Positions 54,747 through 63,883 are shown, numbered from the stretch's first letter. The stretch: 64,000 bases of DNA from Nocardioides lacusdianchii (GCF_020102855.1 NZ_JADHZD010000013.1:45068-109067), one strand, 5' to 3'. Program-made: numbers and translations. Notes: generated by a model from the letters alone, not told the origin.

Positions 54747-55667
54747 ATGACCGAGAGCACAGCCATCCCCGCCAGCATCCCCGCCAGCACCCCCGTCATC
54801 GTCGTCGGGGTCGGCCCCGAGGAGGTGGAGTCGGCGCTCGACTTCGCCGCCGAGGAGGCGATCCGCGCGCGCTGCGGCCTGCACCTGGTGCACGCCGTCC
54901 ACGTGTCGCCCCCGGGACCGGAGAACGCCCTGCTGACCGCGGTCGACGTCGAGAAGTGGGGCCGCGAGGTCCTCGACCTCGCCGTCAAGCGCGCGGAGGA
55001 CCTGGTCGACGGCGCCGTGCCGGTGACCCACGAGCTGCACCGCGGGGCACCCGTCCACGTGCTGGTCGAGGCGGGCCGCTCCGCGCGGATGGTCGTGCTC
55101 GAGCACCGCCACCTCTCGCGGCTCTCGCGCATCGTGAACCGCACCGTCGCCGGAGGTGTCGCTGCCCGGCTCCCCGTGCCGGTCGTCGCCGTGCCGAGCG
55201 GCTGGACGCCGACGGACGGCCCGAAGGTCGTCGTGGCCGGCGTCGACGTGCCCGAGCGCTCCGACGAGGTGCTGCGCACCGCCGTCGCCGAGGCGCACGC
55301 CCGCGGCGCGTCGCTGAAGGTCGTGCACGCCTGGTCCTGGCCGGCGTACGACGCGGAGGCAACGTCGTACAACGACGAGCGCCAGCGCTGGTCGGACCGC
55401 TCGCGCGCCGAGGTGCGCGCGGCGCTCGACCGGCTGGGCGATGAGTCGGTGGCGATGGAGGCCGACGTCGAGGTCCACCCCGGACGCGTCATCGAGGCGA
55501 TCCTGGGGGCCTCGGAGGGCGCCGACCTGCTGGTCATCGGGCGCCACGACCCTCTCGTGCCGGTCGGCTCGCACATCGGACCTGTGGCCCGGGCCGTGCT
55601 GCGCGAGGCCGCGTGCCCCGTGCTCCTCGCGAACCCGCGACCGCACCGGGCGGTCTACCACCCCTGA
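54747..55667 (+). CDS. tandem-domain universal stress protein
   Basis: The 306-residue protein has two Usp domains: about 17-150 (PVIVVGVGPEEVESALDFAAEEAIRARCGLHLVHAV) and about 158-300 (KVVVAGVDVPERSDEVLRTAVAEAHARGASLKVVHAW). The second ends with the ATP-binding type loop LVIGRHDP...GSHIGPVARAVLREAACPVLL. In the first domain the G-2x-G-9x-G(S/T) loop is altered. Usp proteins help survival in dormancy or hypoxia in mycobacteria. AGGAGG precedes the ATG. Confidence 0.92.
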   Translation: MTESTAIPASIPASTPVIVVGVGPEEVESALDFAAEEAIRARCGLHLVHAVHVSPPGPENALLTAVDVEKWGREVLDLAVKRAEDLVDGAVPVTHELHRGAPVHVLVEAGRSARMVVLEHRHLSRLSRIVNRTVAGGVAARLPVPVVAVPSGWTPTDGPKVVVAGVDVPERSDEVLRTAVAEAHARGASLKVVHAWSWPAYDAEATSYNDERQRWSDRSRAEVRAALDRLGDESVAMEADVEVHPGRVIEAILGASEGADLLVIGRHDPLVPVGSHIGPVARAVLREAACPVLLANPRPHRAVYHP

Positions 55668-55693
55668 GGGTCTTCAGCCGACCCGGCCGCGTC

Positions 55694-55719
55694 GGGATCC
55701 CCGGTCAGCCGGGGATCCC
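55694..55719. terminator. GC-rich hairpin after usp gene
   Basis: GGGATCCCCGG (55694-55704) and CCGGGGATCCC (55709-55719) are perfect 11-bp arms with a TCAG tetraloop. It lies 26 bp after the Usp stop in a convergent intergenic space, so termination of either strand is plausible. Confidence 0.65.
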
Positions 55720-55781
55720 CGAGGTTGTCAGGCTCTGCAAGGCCTGACAACGTACGGGAGAGCCGGTCAGCCGGGGATCCC
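55701..55781. repeat. 19-bp direct repeat pair
   Basis: CCGGTCAGCCGGGGATCCC occurs at 55701-55719 and again, perfectly, at 55763-55781. The first copy forms the right arm and loop of a hairpin; the second lacks the left arm. The two flank another hairpin (55724-55751). Confidence 0.85.
55724..55751. terminator. second hairpin in usp/Zn-ribbon intergenic space
   Basis: GTTGTCAGGC (55724-55733) and GCCTGACAAC (55742-55751) are perfect 10-bp arms around TCTGCAAG. It is not followed by a T-run on either strand. It may act with the neighbouring GC-rich hairpin as a bidirectional terminator. Confidence 0.6.
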
Positions 55782-55798
55782 GAAGCCGGGGGAAGGCC

Positions 55799-55984
55799 TC
55801 AGCCCTTGCCGAAGAGCCGGGAGAGGAAGCCGCTGCCGGAGCCGGCGGCCTGCTTCTCCGCAGCAGAGTGCTGGCCGTTGCACCACTCCTTGGCGGGGAC
55901 GCCGGCGCGGACCTGCCCGACGTGCTGGCCGCAACCGGCCCAGGTGGTCTTGCCGCAGGTCTTGCATCGCACTGCTCGGCACAT
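55799..55984 (-). CDS. small Cys-rich zinc-ribbon-like protein
   Basis: The 61-residue protein begins MCRAVRCKTCGKTTWAGCGQHV and has a further Cys in KEWCNGQH, a pattern (CxxC...C...C) that should bind zinc or carry sulfur. It ends with a basic amphipathic tail (FLSRLFGKG). AGAAGGAG lies about 7 nt before ATG 55984. It is the last gene of the sulfur operon, 40 bp after the TauE-like gene. The function is unknown. Confidence 0.8.
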   Translation of the reverse strand: MCRAVRCKTCGKTTWAGCGQHVGQVRAGVPAKEWCNGQHSAAEKQAAGSGSGFLSRLFGKG

Positions 55985-56024
55985 GTGGATCTCCTTCTGT
56001 GGGGGTGATGGGGTGGGAATCGCC

Positions 56025-56855
56025 TCAGACGAGTGCGGGGAGTGCGGTGGCCGCGGTCCAGGCGGCGACGACCAGCACGAGGGCGGTGAAGGCGGCCGAG
56101 AGCCGGCGGGTGTCGATGTGTGCCGCGAGGCGCGCGCCGGCGACGGCGGCCAGGGCGGCGGCGACGGTGAGGGCGGCCACGAGGGTCCAGTCCGGGCCGG
56201 CGCCGGCCCCGGCACGTGCTGCGAGGGCGACGGTGCTGGTGATCGTGATGACCACGAGCGAGGTGCCGGCGGCGAAGTCGATCGGGAGGCTGAGCGCGAC
56301 GAGGAGGGCGGGGACGACCAGGAAGCCGCCCCCGACCCCGAGGAAGCCGGTGAGCAGGCCGACGGCGGTCGCGGTGACCAGCACCTTCAGCGCACGCGGG
56401 CACTGGCAGGCGAAGGTCGGGCCGAAGGTGATGATCGGGTCGTCGAAGCCGCTCGGACGCTCCGACGGGCCGTCGGAGCCCCGACGACCCCGCCACTGGC
56501 GTACGGCCAGCAGCACGCCGACCCCCAGCATCAGCACGGCGAAGGCACCGAGCAGCACGGGCTCGGCGACCAGCGTCGAGGCCCGCGCCCCGGCGACGGC
56601 GCCGCCGGTCGCGACCAGCCCGAAGGTCAGGCCGCGCGCCAGCAGCACGTTGCCGGAGCGGTACGCCGTCAGCGCGCCGGCCAGCGACGTCACCGCCACC
56701 ACCACCAGGGACCCGGTGGTCGCCTGCGCGGGCCCCTGGCCCAGGGCCACGAGCACCGGGACGGCGAGGATGGAGCCGCCACCGCCGAGCGCGCCCAGGC
56801 TGAGCCCGATGAGTGCGCCGGCGACGACGGCCATCCCGACGGTGGTGGCGAGCAT
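56025..56855 (-). CDS. TauE/SafE-type sulfite/organosulfur exporter
   Basis: The 276-residue protein has eight TM helices and the duplicated TauE motif: GALIGLSLGALGGGGSILAVPVLVALG at the start and VGLLTGFLGVGGGFLVVPALLVALSLP in the second half. A cytoplasmic loop carries FACQCPRALK with two cysteines. In this operon it probably moves sulfite, thiosulfate or another oxidised sulfur product out of the cell. ATG 56855 overlaps the upstream stop (TGATG). Confidence 0.9.
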   Translation of the reverse strand: MLATTVGMAVVAGALIGLSLGALGGGGSILAVPVLVALGQGPAQATTGSLVVVAVTSLAGALTAYRSGNVLLARGLTFGLVATGGAVAGARASTLVAEPVLLGAFAVLMLGVGVLLAVRQWRGRRGSDGPSERPSGFDDPIITFGPTFACQCPRALKVLVTATAVGLLTGFLGVGGGFLVVPALLVALSLPIDFAAGTSLVVITITSTVALAARAGAGAGPDWTLVAALTVAAALAAVAGARLAAHIDTRRLSAAFTALVLVVAAWTAATALPALV

Positions 56856-58251
56856 CACGCCTCGGGCCCCGCCAGGACCAGGTGGAGGCCGACCTGCTCG
56901 GCGTTGTCGAAGGAGTCGTCGATGGCCACGAGGGTGCGACCCGCTGCATCGAGCATCGACGCGGCCACCGACGCGCGGTAGCCGCCGGCGCAGTGCACCC
57001 AGACCTCGCCCGCGGGCACCTCGTCGAGGCGGTCCATGAGCTCGTGCAGCGGGACGTTGACGGCGCCCGCGATCCGGGCCGCGTCGTGCTCGTCGGCACG
57101 GCGTACGTCGAGGACGACGACCTCGCGGTGGTGGCGCACCTGGGCCAGGTCGGCGAAGGTCGCGGTGGGGAAGGAGCTCAGCGGCTGGTCGCTCCAGTCC
57201 TCGGGCTTGCCGGTCGCGTGCGCGGCAGGGCGGTCGATGCCGATCCTGACCAGCTCGCGCTGGGCCTCGGCCACGTCCTCGGGGCTCTCGCCGAGCAGCG
57301 TGACCGGGGTGCCCCAGCTGATGAGCCACCCGAGGTAGGTCGCGAAGCCGCCGTCGAGCCCGAAGTTGAGCGTGCCGGGTGCGTGCCCGGCGGCGAAGGC
57401 AGTGCGGTTGCGCAGGTCGACGACCCACTCGCCGTCCTCGATGCGGCGGCGCAGCTCGACGGCGTCGGCGAGCCCGGGCGGGCTGAGGTCGGGCTCGGAC
57501 GGCCCGGCGGCGTTGGCCGGTGCCATGTGCGCGTAGTAGGCGGGCCACGCGCCGAGGCCGGCCAGGAGCTCGTCGACGTAGGTCTGCTCGTCCTGGGTCA
57601 GCACCGGGTTGGCCTGCTTCTCCTGCCCGATCGTCGAGGAGGTCGCGTCGGACTGGGTGGCCGAGCAGAACGAGCCGAAGCCGTGGGTCGGGTAGACCTC
57701 GGCCTCGTCCGGGAGCAGGTCGGCGAGCCGGTGCGCCGAGGCGTGCTGGTGGTGCACCAGGTCGTGGGTGTGCTCGGGGCCGAGCAGGTCGGGACGACCC
57801 GTCGCGCCGAAGAGCAGCGAGCCTCCGGAGAAGACGCCGACGGCCCGGTCGAGGCCGTCCTCGCCGCGACTGCCGGCGTCGGTCAGGGCGTAGGAGAGGT
57901 GGGTGAACGTGTGGCCGGGGGTTGCCAGCGCAGTGATGCGCATCCGTCCACCCACCTCGACGACCTGTCCGTCCGCTACGGGGGTGCGGGTGAAGGACAC
58001 GTCGTCCTCGCCATTGACGAGGTACTGGGCACCGGTGCGCTGCGCGAGGGCGAGGCCACCGGTGACGTAGTCGTTGTGGATGTGGGTCTCGAAGACGTGG
58101 GTGAGGCGCACGCCGTGCTCGTCGAGCAGGGCCAGCACCCGGTCGATGTCACGCTGCGGGTCGACCACCAGCGCCACCTCGCCGTCGTGCACGAGGTAGC
58201 TGCGGTCGCCGAGCGTCGGGGTCTCGACGGCGATGACGGTGAGGTCGGACA

Positions 58252-58252
<1 letters not shown>
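56855..58252 (-). CDS. MBL-fold persulfide-dioxygenase-like protein with two rhodanese domains
   Basis: In this 465-residue protein, residues about 1-240 form an ETHE1-like metallo-beta-lactamase domain (FETHIHNDYVTGGLALAQRTGAQ, TPGHTFTHLSY, YPTHGFGSFC). Two rhodanese domains follow, at about 265-350 (VVDLRNRTAFAAGHAPGTLNF, no active Cys) and about 370-460 (VVLDVRRADEHDAARI; active Cys in VHCAGGYRASV). ETHE1 proteins oxidise glutathione or other low-molecular-weight persulfides to sulfite, which suits the neighbouring exporter. ATG 58252 overlaps the rhodanese stop. Confidence 0.92.
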
Positions 58253-58973
<721 letters not shown>

Positions 58974-59030
58974 TCGTGGCCAGACCCGCCGTCACCCGTA
59001 GTGTCGGTCGGCGGGAGAGGGAGGCACGAC

Positions 59031-60146
59031 ATGAGGGAACGACTGAGGAAACGCATCGACGACCGGCTCGGCGACCCGATCTTCTGGAACGACGTCCTGC
59101 AGCTGGCCAAGACGGTGCTGGCCGCGGTCGCGGCCTGGGTGATCGCAAAGAGTGTCCTGGACCTGCCCCAGCCCTTCCTGGCGCCGTGGGCCGCGCTGCT
59201 GGTGGTGCACGCGACCGTCTACCGCACCTTCTCCAAGGGCACCCAGCAGGTCGCCGCGACCGTGGTCGCGGTGCTGCTGGCCACCGCGGTGGGGGAGTCC
59301 TTCGGGCTCTCGACGTGGGCGGTCGCGCTGCTCCTGGTGCTCGCCCTGCTGCTCGGCGCCGTGCCGTGGCTGGGCGCCGAGGCCACGACGATCGCCACCA
59401 CCGGGCTCGTGGTCCTCACCACGGGCTTCGAGAGCGACACGCTGCTCATCTCGCGGCTGATCGACACGGCCATCGGCGTGGCCGTCGGCCTGCTCGTCAA
59501 CGTCATCGTGTGGCCTCCGCTGCGTCGGCGTACGGCGGCCGAGGCGATGGACCGCATCGACGACGGGATCGGCGAGCTGCTGGTCGACATCGCCGGAGGA
59601 CTCGGCGACGGGTGCCAGGACGAGGACGTCACGGGCTGGATCGACCGCACCCGCGACCTGGACGGCGACCTCGACAACGCGTGGGCCCTGGTGCGACAGG
59701 CGCAGGAGAGCGCCCGGATGAACCCGCGTCGCTCGGCACGCGAGATGAAGAACCCCGAGCAGTGGCACGAGCTGCTGCGCCGCATGGAGCAGGCCGTCGC
59801 AGAGACGCGCAGCCTGGCGCGCACGCTCGGCGGCCAGCAGGCGCACCGCGAGACCTGGGGCGAGGCGTTCGCCGACCCGTGGATCTCGATGCTGGGCGAC
59901 GCCGGCCGCGCCGCGGGCGAGGCCGACCCCGCGGCCCTCACGGACGTACGCCGTCGCCTCGAGGCCTTCACCGAGGAGCTGCGGGCCACCGAGCGCTCCC
60001 CGGAATGGCCGATCTACGGCGCGCTGATCATCAACCTGCGCAACATCGTCGACGCCATGGGCAAGGTGGCCGAGGCGAACCCGATCCGCGGGAACCGGCT
60101 TCCCCTGCAGGTCCCGCAGATCCGGGGGAGCGCGGCACCCGGCTGA
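59031..60146 (+). CDS. aromatic acid exporter/FUSC-like membrane protein
   Basis: In this 371-residue protein, residues about 20-165 hold five to six TM helices (LQLAKTVLAAVAAWVIAKSVL; FLAPWAALLVVHATVYRTFSKGTQQVAATVVAVLLATAVG), matching the ArAE/FUSC family. The C-terminal about 200 residues are soluble and helical with likely coiled coil (WALVRQAQESARMNPRRSAREMKN). It may export aromatic acids; no substrate evidence is in view. ATG 59031 follows GAGGGAGG. Confidence 0.82.
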   Translation: MRERLRKRIDDRLGDPIFWNDVLQLAKTVLAAVAAWVIAKSVLDLPQPFLAPWAALLVVHATVYRTFSKGTQQVAATVVAVLLATAVGESFGLSTWAVALLLVLALLLGAVPWLGAEATTIATTGLVVLTTGFESDTLLISRLIDTAIGVAVGLLVNVIVWPPLRRRTAAEAMDRIDDGIGELLVDIAGGLGDGCQDEDVTGWIDRTRDLDGDLDNAWALVRQAQESARMNPRRSAREMKNPEQWHELLRRMEQAVAETRSLARTLGGQQAHRETWGEAFADPWISMLGDAGRAAGEADPAALTDVRRRLEAFTEELRATERSPEWPIYGALIINLRNIVDAMGKVAEANPIRGNRLPLQVPQIRGSAAPG

Positions 60147-60156
60147 GCCGGAGACG

Positions 60157-60193
60157 GATCGAGCCCCCGACCGATGCGGTCGGGGGCTCGATC
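60157..60193. terminator. 16-bp-stem bidirectional terminator
   Basis: GATCGAGCCCCCGACC (60157-60172) pairs perfectly with GGTCGGGGGCTCGATC (60178-60193) around a 5-nt loop. It lies between the convergent exporter gene and tRNA-His and can stop both. Confidence 0.85.
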
Positions 60194-60197
60194 TGAC

Positions 60198-60274
60198 TGG
60201 GGTGAGTAACGGGACTTGAACCCGCGACATCCGCCACCACAAGGCGGCGCTCTACCAGCTGAGCTATACCCACC
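60198..60274 (-). tRNA. tRNA-His (GUG), encoded CCA
   Basis: The anticodon stem CCGCC/GGCGG holds loop TTGTGGT, giving GUG. The acceptor GTGGGTA/TACTCAC has the extra 5' G(-1) (60274) opposite C73 (60201), the histidine identity pair, and CCA is encoded at 60198-60200. It lies next to orn, an arrangement also found in mycobacteria. Confidence 0.96.
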
Positions 60275-60319
60275 ATGCCTGCTCGCCGAGAGGCGAGGAC
60301 GACGAGAAGTGTAGGGCAA

Positions 60320-60964
60320 TCAGGCCTCGGAGCCGGAATCGGCCCCCGTGTCGGGACCGAGGCCGGTCAGCTGGCCTCCGTGGCGGGCCGCGATCTCCTT
60401 GGCCTGGGCGCTGTCGGGGCCGGGCTGGGGCACGAAGACGGCCTCGCGGTAGTAGCGCAGCTCCTCGATGCTCTCCTGGATGTCGGCGAGCGCGCGGTGG
60501 TTGCCGCGCTTGGTCGGAGCGGAGAAGTAGGCGCGGGGATACCACCGCCGCGAGAGCTCCTTGATCGAGGAGACGTCGACGATCCGGTAGTGCAGGAACG
60601 ACTCCAGCCCGGGCATGTCGCGGGCGAGGAACGCGCGGTCGGTCGCGACCGTGTTGCCGGCGAGCGGCGGACGGCTGCCGTCGGGGCAGTGCTCCTTGAT
60701 GTAGGCCAGCACCTGCTCCTCGGCCTCGGCCAGGGTCGTGCCGCTGGCGAGCTCCTCGAGCAGGCCGGACTTCTCGTGCATGCTCTGCACGAACTCGACC
60801 ATCTGGTCCAGCGCCTCCTGCGAGGGCTTGATGATCACGTCGACGCCCTCGCCCAGGACGTTGAGCTCGAAGTCGGTGACCAGGGCCGCGACCTCGATCA
60901 GCGCGTCGGCGCCCAGGTCGAGGCCGGTCATCTCGCAGTCGATCCACACCAATCTGTCGTTCAC
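60320..60964 (-). CDS. orn: oligoribonuclease
   Basis: The 214-residue DEDDh exonuclease degrades 2-5 nt RNA and pGpG. Active-site blocks are [13 protein letters not shown] (Asp/Glu), [32 protein letters not shown] and [19 protein letters not shown] (His/Asp). GTG 60964 has TAGGGT 7 nt upstream; the longer start at 60982 is less likely. A C-terminal tail of about 20 residues is extra. Confidence 0.95.
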   Translation of the reverse strand: MNDRLVWIDCEMTGLDLGADALIEVAALVTDFELNVLGEGVDVIIKPSQEALDQMVEFVQSMHEKSGLLEELASGTTLAEAEEQVLAYIKEHCPDGSRPPLAGNTVATDRAFLARDMPGLESFLHYRIVDVSSIKELSRRWYPRAYFSAPTKRGNHRALADIQESIEELRYYREAVFVPQPGPDSAQAKEIAARHGGQLTGLGPDTGADSGSEA

Positions 60965-61039
60965 GGTCGGCACCCTACCCACCGCTGCCCGCGCGGCCCT
61001 CTCAGCCTCGATTCAGGCTGACCTCCTAACCTCAGGGGT

Positions 61040-61576
61040 GTGAAGGACTGGTTCGGGCTCGTCGCGCGCCTGGTGACGGGCGGCGTGTGGATCGTGGCGG
61101 GGGCGCTCAAGCTGCCCCACCCCGACGAGAGCGTGCGCGCCGTACGCGCCTACGACCTGCTGCCTGAGGCGATCGTCCCGGCGGTCGGTCACCTGCTCCC
61201 GGTCCTCGAGGTGGTCATCGGGCTGTGCCTGGTGCTCGGGGTGGTGGTGCGCGGGACCTCCGTGGTCTCGGCGCTGCTCTTCGTGGCCTTCATCATCGGG
61301 ATCGCCAGCGCGTGGGCGCGGGGGATGTCGATCGACTGCGGCTGCTTCGGCGGCGGCGGTGAGATCCCCGACGCGGCCGCCAAGTATCCGGGCGAGATCG
61401 CCCGCGACGTCGGTCTCCTCGCCCTGAGCCTCTGGCTCGTGGTGCGGCCCGCGTCGCGCCTGGCCCTGGAGAACGTCCTGTTCCCCACCTCGACCACAGA
61501 CGACACCGACGACGACATCCCCGACGACGAAGGAAGCCTCCATGGCGCAGAAGAAGACCTCGCACAGGACCGCTGA
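61040..61576 (+). CDS. MauE/DoxX-like redox membrane protein
   Basis: The 178-residue protein has four TM helices (about 5-25, 48-68, 72-92, 118-138) and the redox motif SIDCGCFGGGGE in the third loop, as in MauE. MauE-type proteins supply or accept electrons for periplasmic disulfide chemistry. TAACCT 7 nt before GTG 61040 supports the start. It overlaps the DsbA gene by 35 bp, so the pair is coupled. Confidence 0.87.
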   Translation: MKDWFGLVARLVTGGVWIVAGALKLPHPDESVRAVRAYDLLPEAIVPAVGHLLPVLEVVIGLCLVLGVVVRGTSVVSALLFVAFIIGIASAWARGMSIDCGCFGGGGEIPDAAAKYPGEIARDVGLLALSLWLVVRPASRLALENVLFPTSTTDDTDDDIPDDEGSLHGAEEDLAQDR

Positions 61577-62315
61577 GGAGAAGGCGGCGACGCAGGCCAA
61601 GCGGGAGGCGCGCCGCGCGCGCACCGAGCGGGCCCGCGCCGAGGCCGAGGAGCGCCGCAAGGCCGCCAAGCGCAAGGAGCAGCTCACCCGCGCCGGCCTG
61701 ATCGCCGGTGTGCTCGTGCTGGTCGTCGGCGGCTTCTTCCTGATCACCAACCTGGGCTCGGACAAGCCCGACACTCCGCCCGCAGGTGCCACAGACTCCT
61801 ACGGCCTGCGCATCGGCGAGGCCGACGCGCCCAAGGAGATCGTGGTCTACGAGGACTTCCTCTGCCCCTTCTGCGGCCAGCTCGAGCTGACCGTGCGCGA
61901 CCAGCTCGACGCCGCGGTCGAGGCCGGCGAGGTGAGCGTGGAGTACCGCCCGCTTGGCTTCCTGGAGGGGATCGACGACTACTCGCCCGAGGCGGCCAAC
62001 GCGTTCGCGGTGGTCCTCGACGAGTCCGGTCCCGAGGTCGCCAAGACCTTCCACGACCTGCTCTTCGACAACCAGCCGCCGGAGTCCGGCCCCTTCCCTG
62101 ACGCCGACGACCTCGTCGACCTCGCCGTCGAGGCGGGCGCGACCGAGGCCGACGTACGTCCCGGCATCGAGGACATGGCCTTCGAGGGCTGGGTCGACGC
62201 CGCCAACGACGCCGCCTCGCGCGAGGGTGTGAACTCCACGCCGACGGTGCTCGTCGACGGCGAGGTCGTCGAGGGCGAGACGCTGCAGGAGATCGCCGCC
62301 CAGATGGTCGGTTGA
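61542..62315 (+). CDS. membrane-anchored DsbA-family thiol oxidoreductase
   Basis: In this 257-residue protein, residues 1 to about 47 are a highly charged cytoplasmic helix rich in Lys, Arg and Ala. A TM anchor (LIAGVLVLVVGGFFLIT) and an extracellular DsbA fold with active site CPFC (Cys108, Cys111) and the cis-Pro loop NSTPTVLVDG follow. It likely forms disulfides in exported proteins with the coupled MauE-like protein as redox partner. Confidence 0.92.
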   Translation: MAQKKTSHRTAEEKAATQAKREARRARTERARAEAEERRKAAKRKEQLTRAGLIAGVLVLVVGGFFLITNLGSDKPDTPPAGATDSYGLRIGEADAPKEIVVYEDFLCPFCGQLELTVRDQLDAAVEAGEVSVEYRPLGFLEGIDDYSPEAANAFAVVLDESGPEVAKTFHDLLFDNQPPESGPFPDADDLVDLAVEAGATEADVRPGIEDMAFEGWVDAANDAASREGVNSTPTVLVDGEVVEGETLQEIAAQMVG

Positions 62316-62337
62316 GGTCTCTGCGACACTGCGGGGC

Positions 62338-63369
62338 GTGAGCCTCGCACCCTTCATCGCCGGCCTGCCCAAGGCCGAGCTCCACGTCCACCACGTCGGG
62401 TCGGCGTCGCCGCGGATCGTCTCCGAGCTCGCGGCACGCCACCCCGACGCCGGGGTCCCCTCCGACCTGGAGGAGCTCCGGGACTTCTTCATCTTCCGCG
62501 ACTTCGCCCACTTCATCGAGGTCTACCTCGCGGTCGTCGACCTCATCCGCACGCCCGAGGACATCCGGCTGCTGACCTACGAGGTCGCGCGCGAGATGGC
62601 GCAGGGCCAGAACCTGAGGTACGCCGAGCTCACCTGCACGCCGTACACGTCCGTGGCCCGCGGCATCGCCATCGAGGCCTACACCGAGGCCATCGAGGAC
62701 GCGCGCGTCGCGGCGGAGCGCGACTTCGGCCTGGTGCTCCAGTGGATCTACGACATCCCCGGCGAGTCGGGCGTCCCGGCCGCCGACGCGACCCTGGCGT
62801 ACGCCCTCGAGCACCGCACCGACGCCCTGGTCGGCTTCGGCCTGGGCGGGCCGGAGATCGGGGTCCCGCGCGCGCAGTTCGAGCCGCACTTCACCACCGC
62901 CCGGACCGCCGGCCTGCACTCGGTGCCGCACGCGGGGGAGACCACCGGGCCGGACACGATCTGGGAGTCCGTGCGCCTGCTGGGCGCCGAGCGCATCGGT
63001 CACGGCTGCTCGGCCGCGGAGGACCCGGAGCTGCTGGCCCACCTCGCGCAGACGGGCGTCGTGCTCGAGGTCTGCCCGACGTCCAACATCGCGACCCGCG
63101 CGGTCGACCGGATCGAGGACCATCCGCTGCGCACGTTCGTCGACGCGGGCGTCACGGTGACGATTAACTCCGACGACCCGCCGATGTTCGCCACGACGCT
63201 GAACAACGACTACGAGGTCGCAGCCGGGCTGCTCGACCTCGACGAACGCGGGGTCGCCGACCTGGCGCGTGCGGCCGTCGACGCGTCCTTCGCCCCCGCC
63301 GAGGTGAAGGCGCGCATCGCCGCCGAGATCGAGGCGTACGCCGCCGACACGAGCCGCCCGACGGCCTGA
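62338..63369 (+). CDS. add: adenosine deaminase
   Basis: The 343-residue amidohydrolase has zinc ligands in KAELHVHHVGSAS (HxH), catalytic His/Glu in SVPHAGETTGPD, and IGHGCSA and TINSDDPPMF (Asp pair). The N-terminal motif HVHHVGS replaces the more common HLHLEGS; this variant is typical of one actinobacterial subgroup and may affect specificity. GTG 62338 has GACACT 7 nt upstream. A hairpin terminator follows its stop directly. Confidence 0.9.
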   Translation: MSLAPFIAGLPKAELHVHHVGSASPRIVSELAARHPDAGVPSDLEELRDFFIFRDFAHFIEVYLAVVDLIRTPEDIRLLTYEVAREMAQGQNLRYAELTCTPYTSVARGIAIEAYTEAIEDARVAAERDFGLVLQWIYDIPGESGVPAADATLAYALEHRTDALVGFGLGGPEIGVPRAQFEPHFTTARTAGLHSVPHAGETTGPDTIWESVRLLGAERIGHGCSAAEDPELLAHLAQTGVVLEVCPTSNIATRAVDRIEDHPLRTFVDAGVTVTINSDDPPMFATTLNNDYEVAAGLLDLDERGVADLARAAVDASFAPAEVKARIAAEIEAYAADTSRPTA

Positions 63370-63395
63370 CCGGCGTGTCGGGCCCGACACGCCGG
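63370..63395 (+). terminator. palindromic terminator after add
   Basis: CCGGCGTGTCGGG (63370-63382) and CCCGACACGCCGG (63383-63395) form a perfect 26-bp palindrome that begins one base after the add stop. In RNA the central GGGCCC opens as the loop. Confidence 0.75.
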
Positions 63396-63439
63396 GCACC
63401 CTGAGAAAGCCCGCTCGGGCCCTTGCGCGGCACCCGCCG

Positions 63440-63519
63440 CAGGCGTAGAACGGAGGTGTCGGAAGGACTTCGGTCCAGAAGACATCGAAGCCCCACCAAC
63501 TCATACTTGGTGGGGCTTC
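63440..63519 (+). other. candidate small non-coding RNA
   Basis: After the add terminator no gene is visible on the plus strand, yet a compact structured block follows: GGAC-TTCG-GTCC (63465-63476), a classic UUCG-tetraloop hairpin, and then an intrinsic terminator (63487-63519). This suggests a short transcript of its own. The 5' end is not defined. Confidence 0.35.
63487..63519 (+). terminator. intrinsic terminator with CTCATAC loop
   Basis: GAAGCCCCACCAA (63487-63499) and TTGGTGGGGCTTC (63507-63519) are perfect 13-bp arms with a 7-nt loop, CTCATAC, followed by ACCTATTT. It would also end the minus-strand direction poorly, so it is read as a plus-strand terminator. Confidence 0.7.
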
Positions 63520-63521
63520 AC

Positions 63522-63638
63522 CTATTTCTCGCGCGGGACGTTCGTCGGGTCGAGCGCTGCCAGCAGGACCAGCAGCGCGGCGAGGCCGGCGAGGACGCTG
63601 ATCACGGTCAGCAGTCCGGTCCCCAGGTCATCCACCAT
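63522..63638 (-). CDS. 38-residue hydrophobic peptide
   Basis: The frame from ATG 63638 to TAG 63522-63524 encodes MVDDLGTGLLTVISVLAG..., with one TM helix of about 24 residues (LLTVISVLAGLAALLVLLAAL) and a charged C-terminus (DPTNVPREK). GGAG lies 7 nt upstream of the ATG. Codon choice is GC-rich like real genes here. It resembles no family I know. It could be a small membrane regulator, or a chance open frame. Confidence 0.5.
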   Translation of the reverse strand: MVDDLGTGLLTVISVLAGLAALLVLLAALDPTNVPREK

Positions 63639-63754
63639 CGTCGTGCTCCATCTCGCGGTTGCAGGAGACGTGGTCGTACCCGGTCGCGGCACACCCATGA
63701 GTCGACTTCACCCCTGGGAGGGGGCGTCGGGCCCGGCGGCGGAGAAATGTGTGC

Positions 63755-63783
63755 GGCCCCGCTACCTCATACGTGGCGGGGCC
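63755..63783. other. second hairpin with the same CTCATAC loop
   Basis: GGCCCCGCTAC (63755-63765) and GTGGCGGGGCC (63773-63783) pair with one G-U around the 7-nt loop CTCATAC, identical to the loop at 63500-63506. No T-run follows. It is not part of a tRNA cloverleaf: no D or T arm fits around it. Confidence 0.6.
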
Positions 63784-63883
63784 TGGTCACATCCTGCGGC
63801 GGTGGGGAGCCGCTGCGGTGGAGGGTCGCCGTGTGTCGCTGATGACTTGCGACATCACATGGCGCCCCCGGCAGTGTGTTGGT

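Noticed and set aside
63740..63800. tRNA-Met at the CTCATAC hairpin
   Set aside because: The anticodon-like arm is present, but no acceptor, D or T arm can be formed around it.
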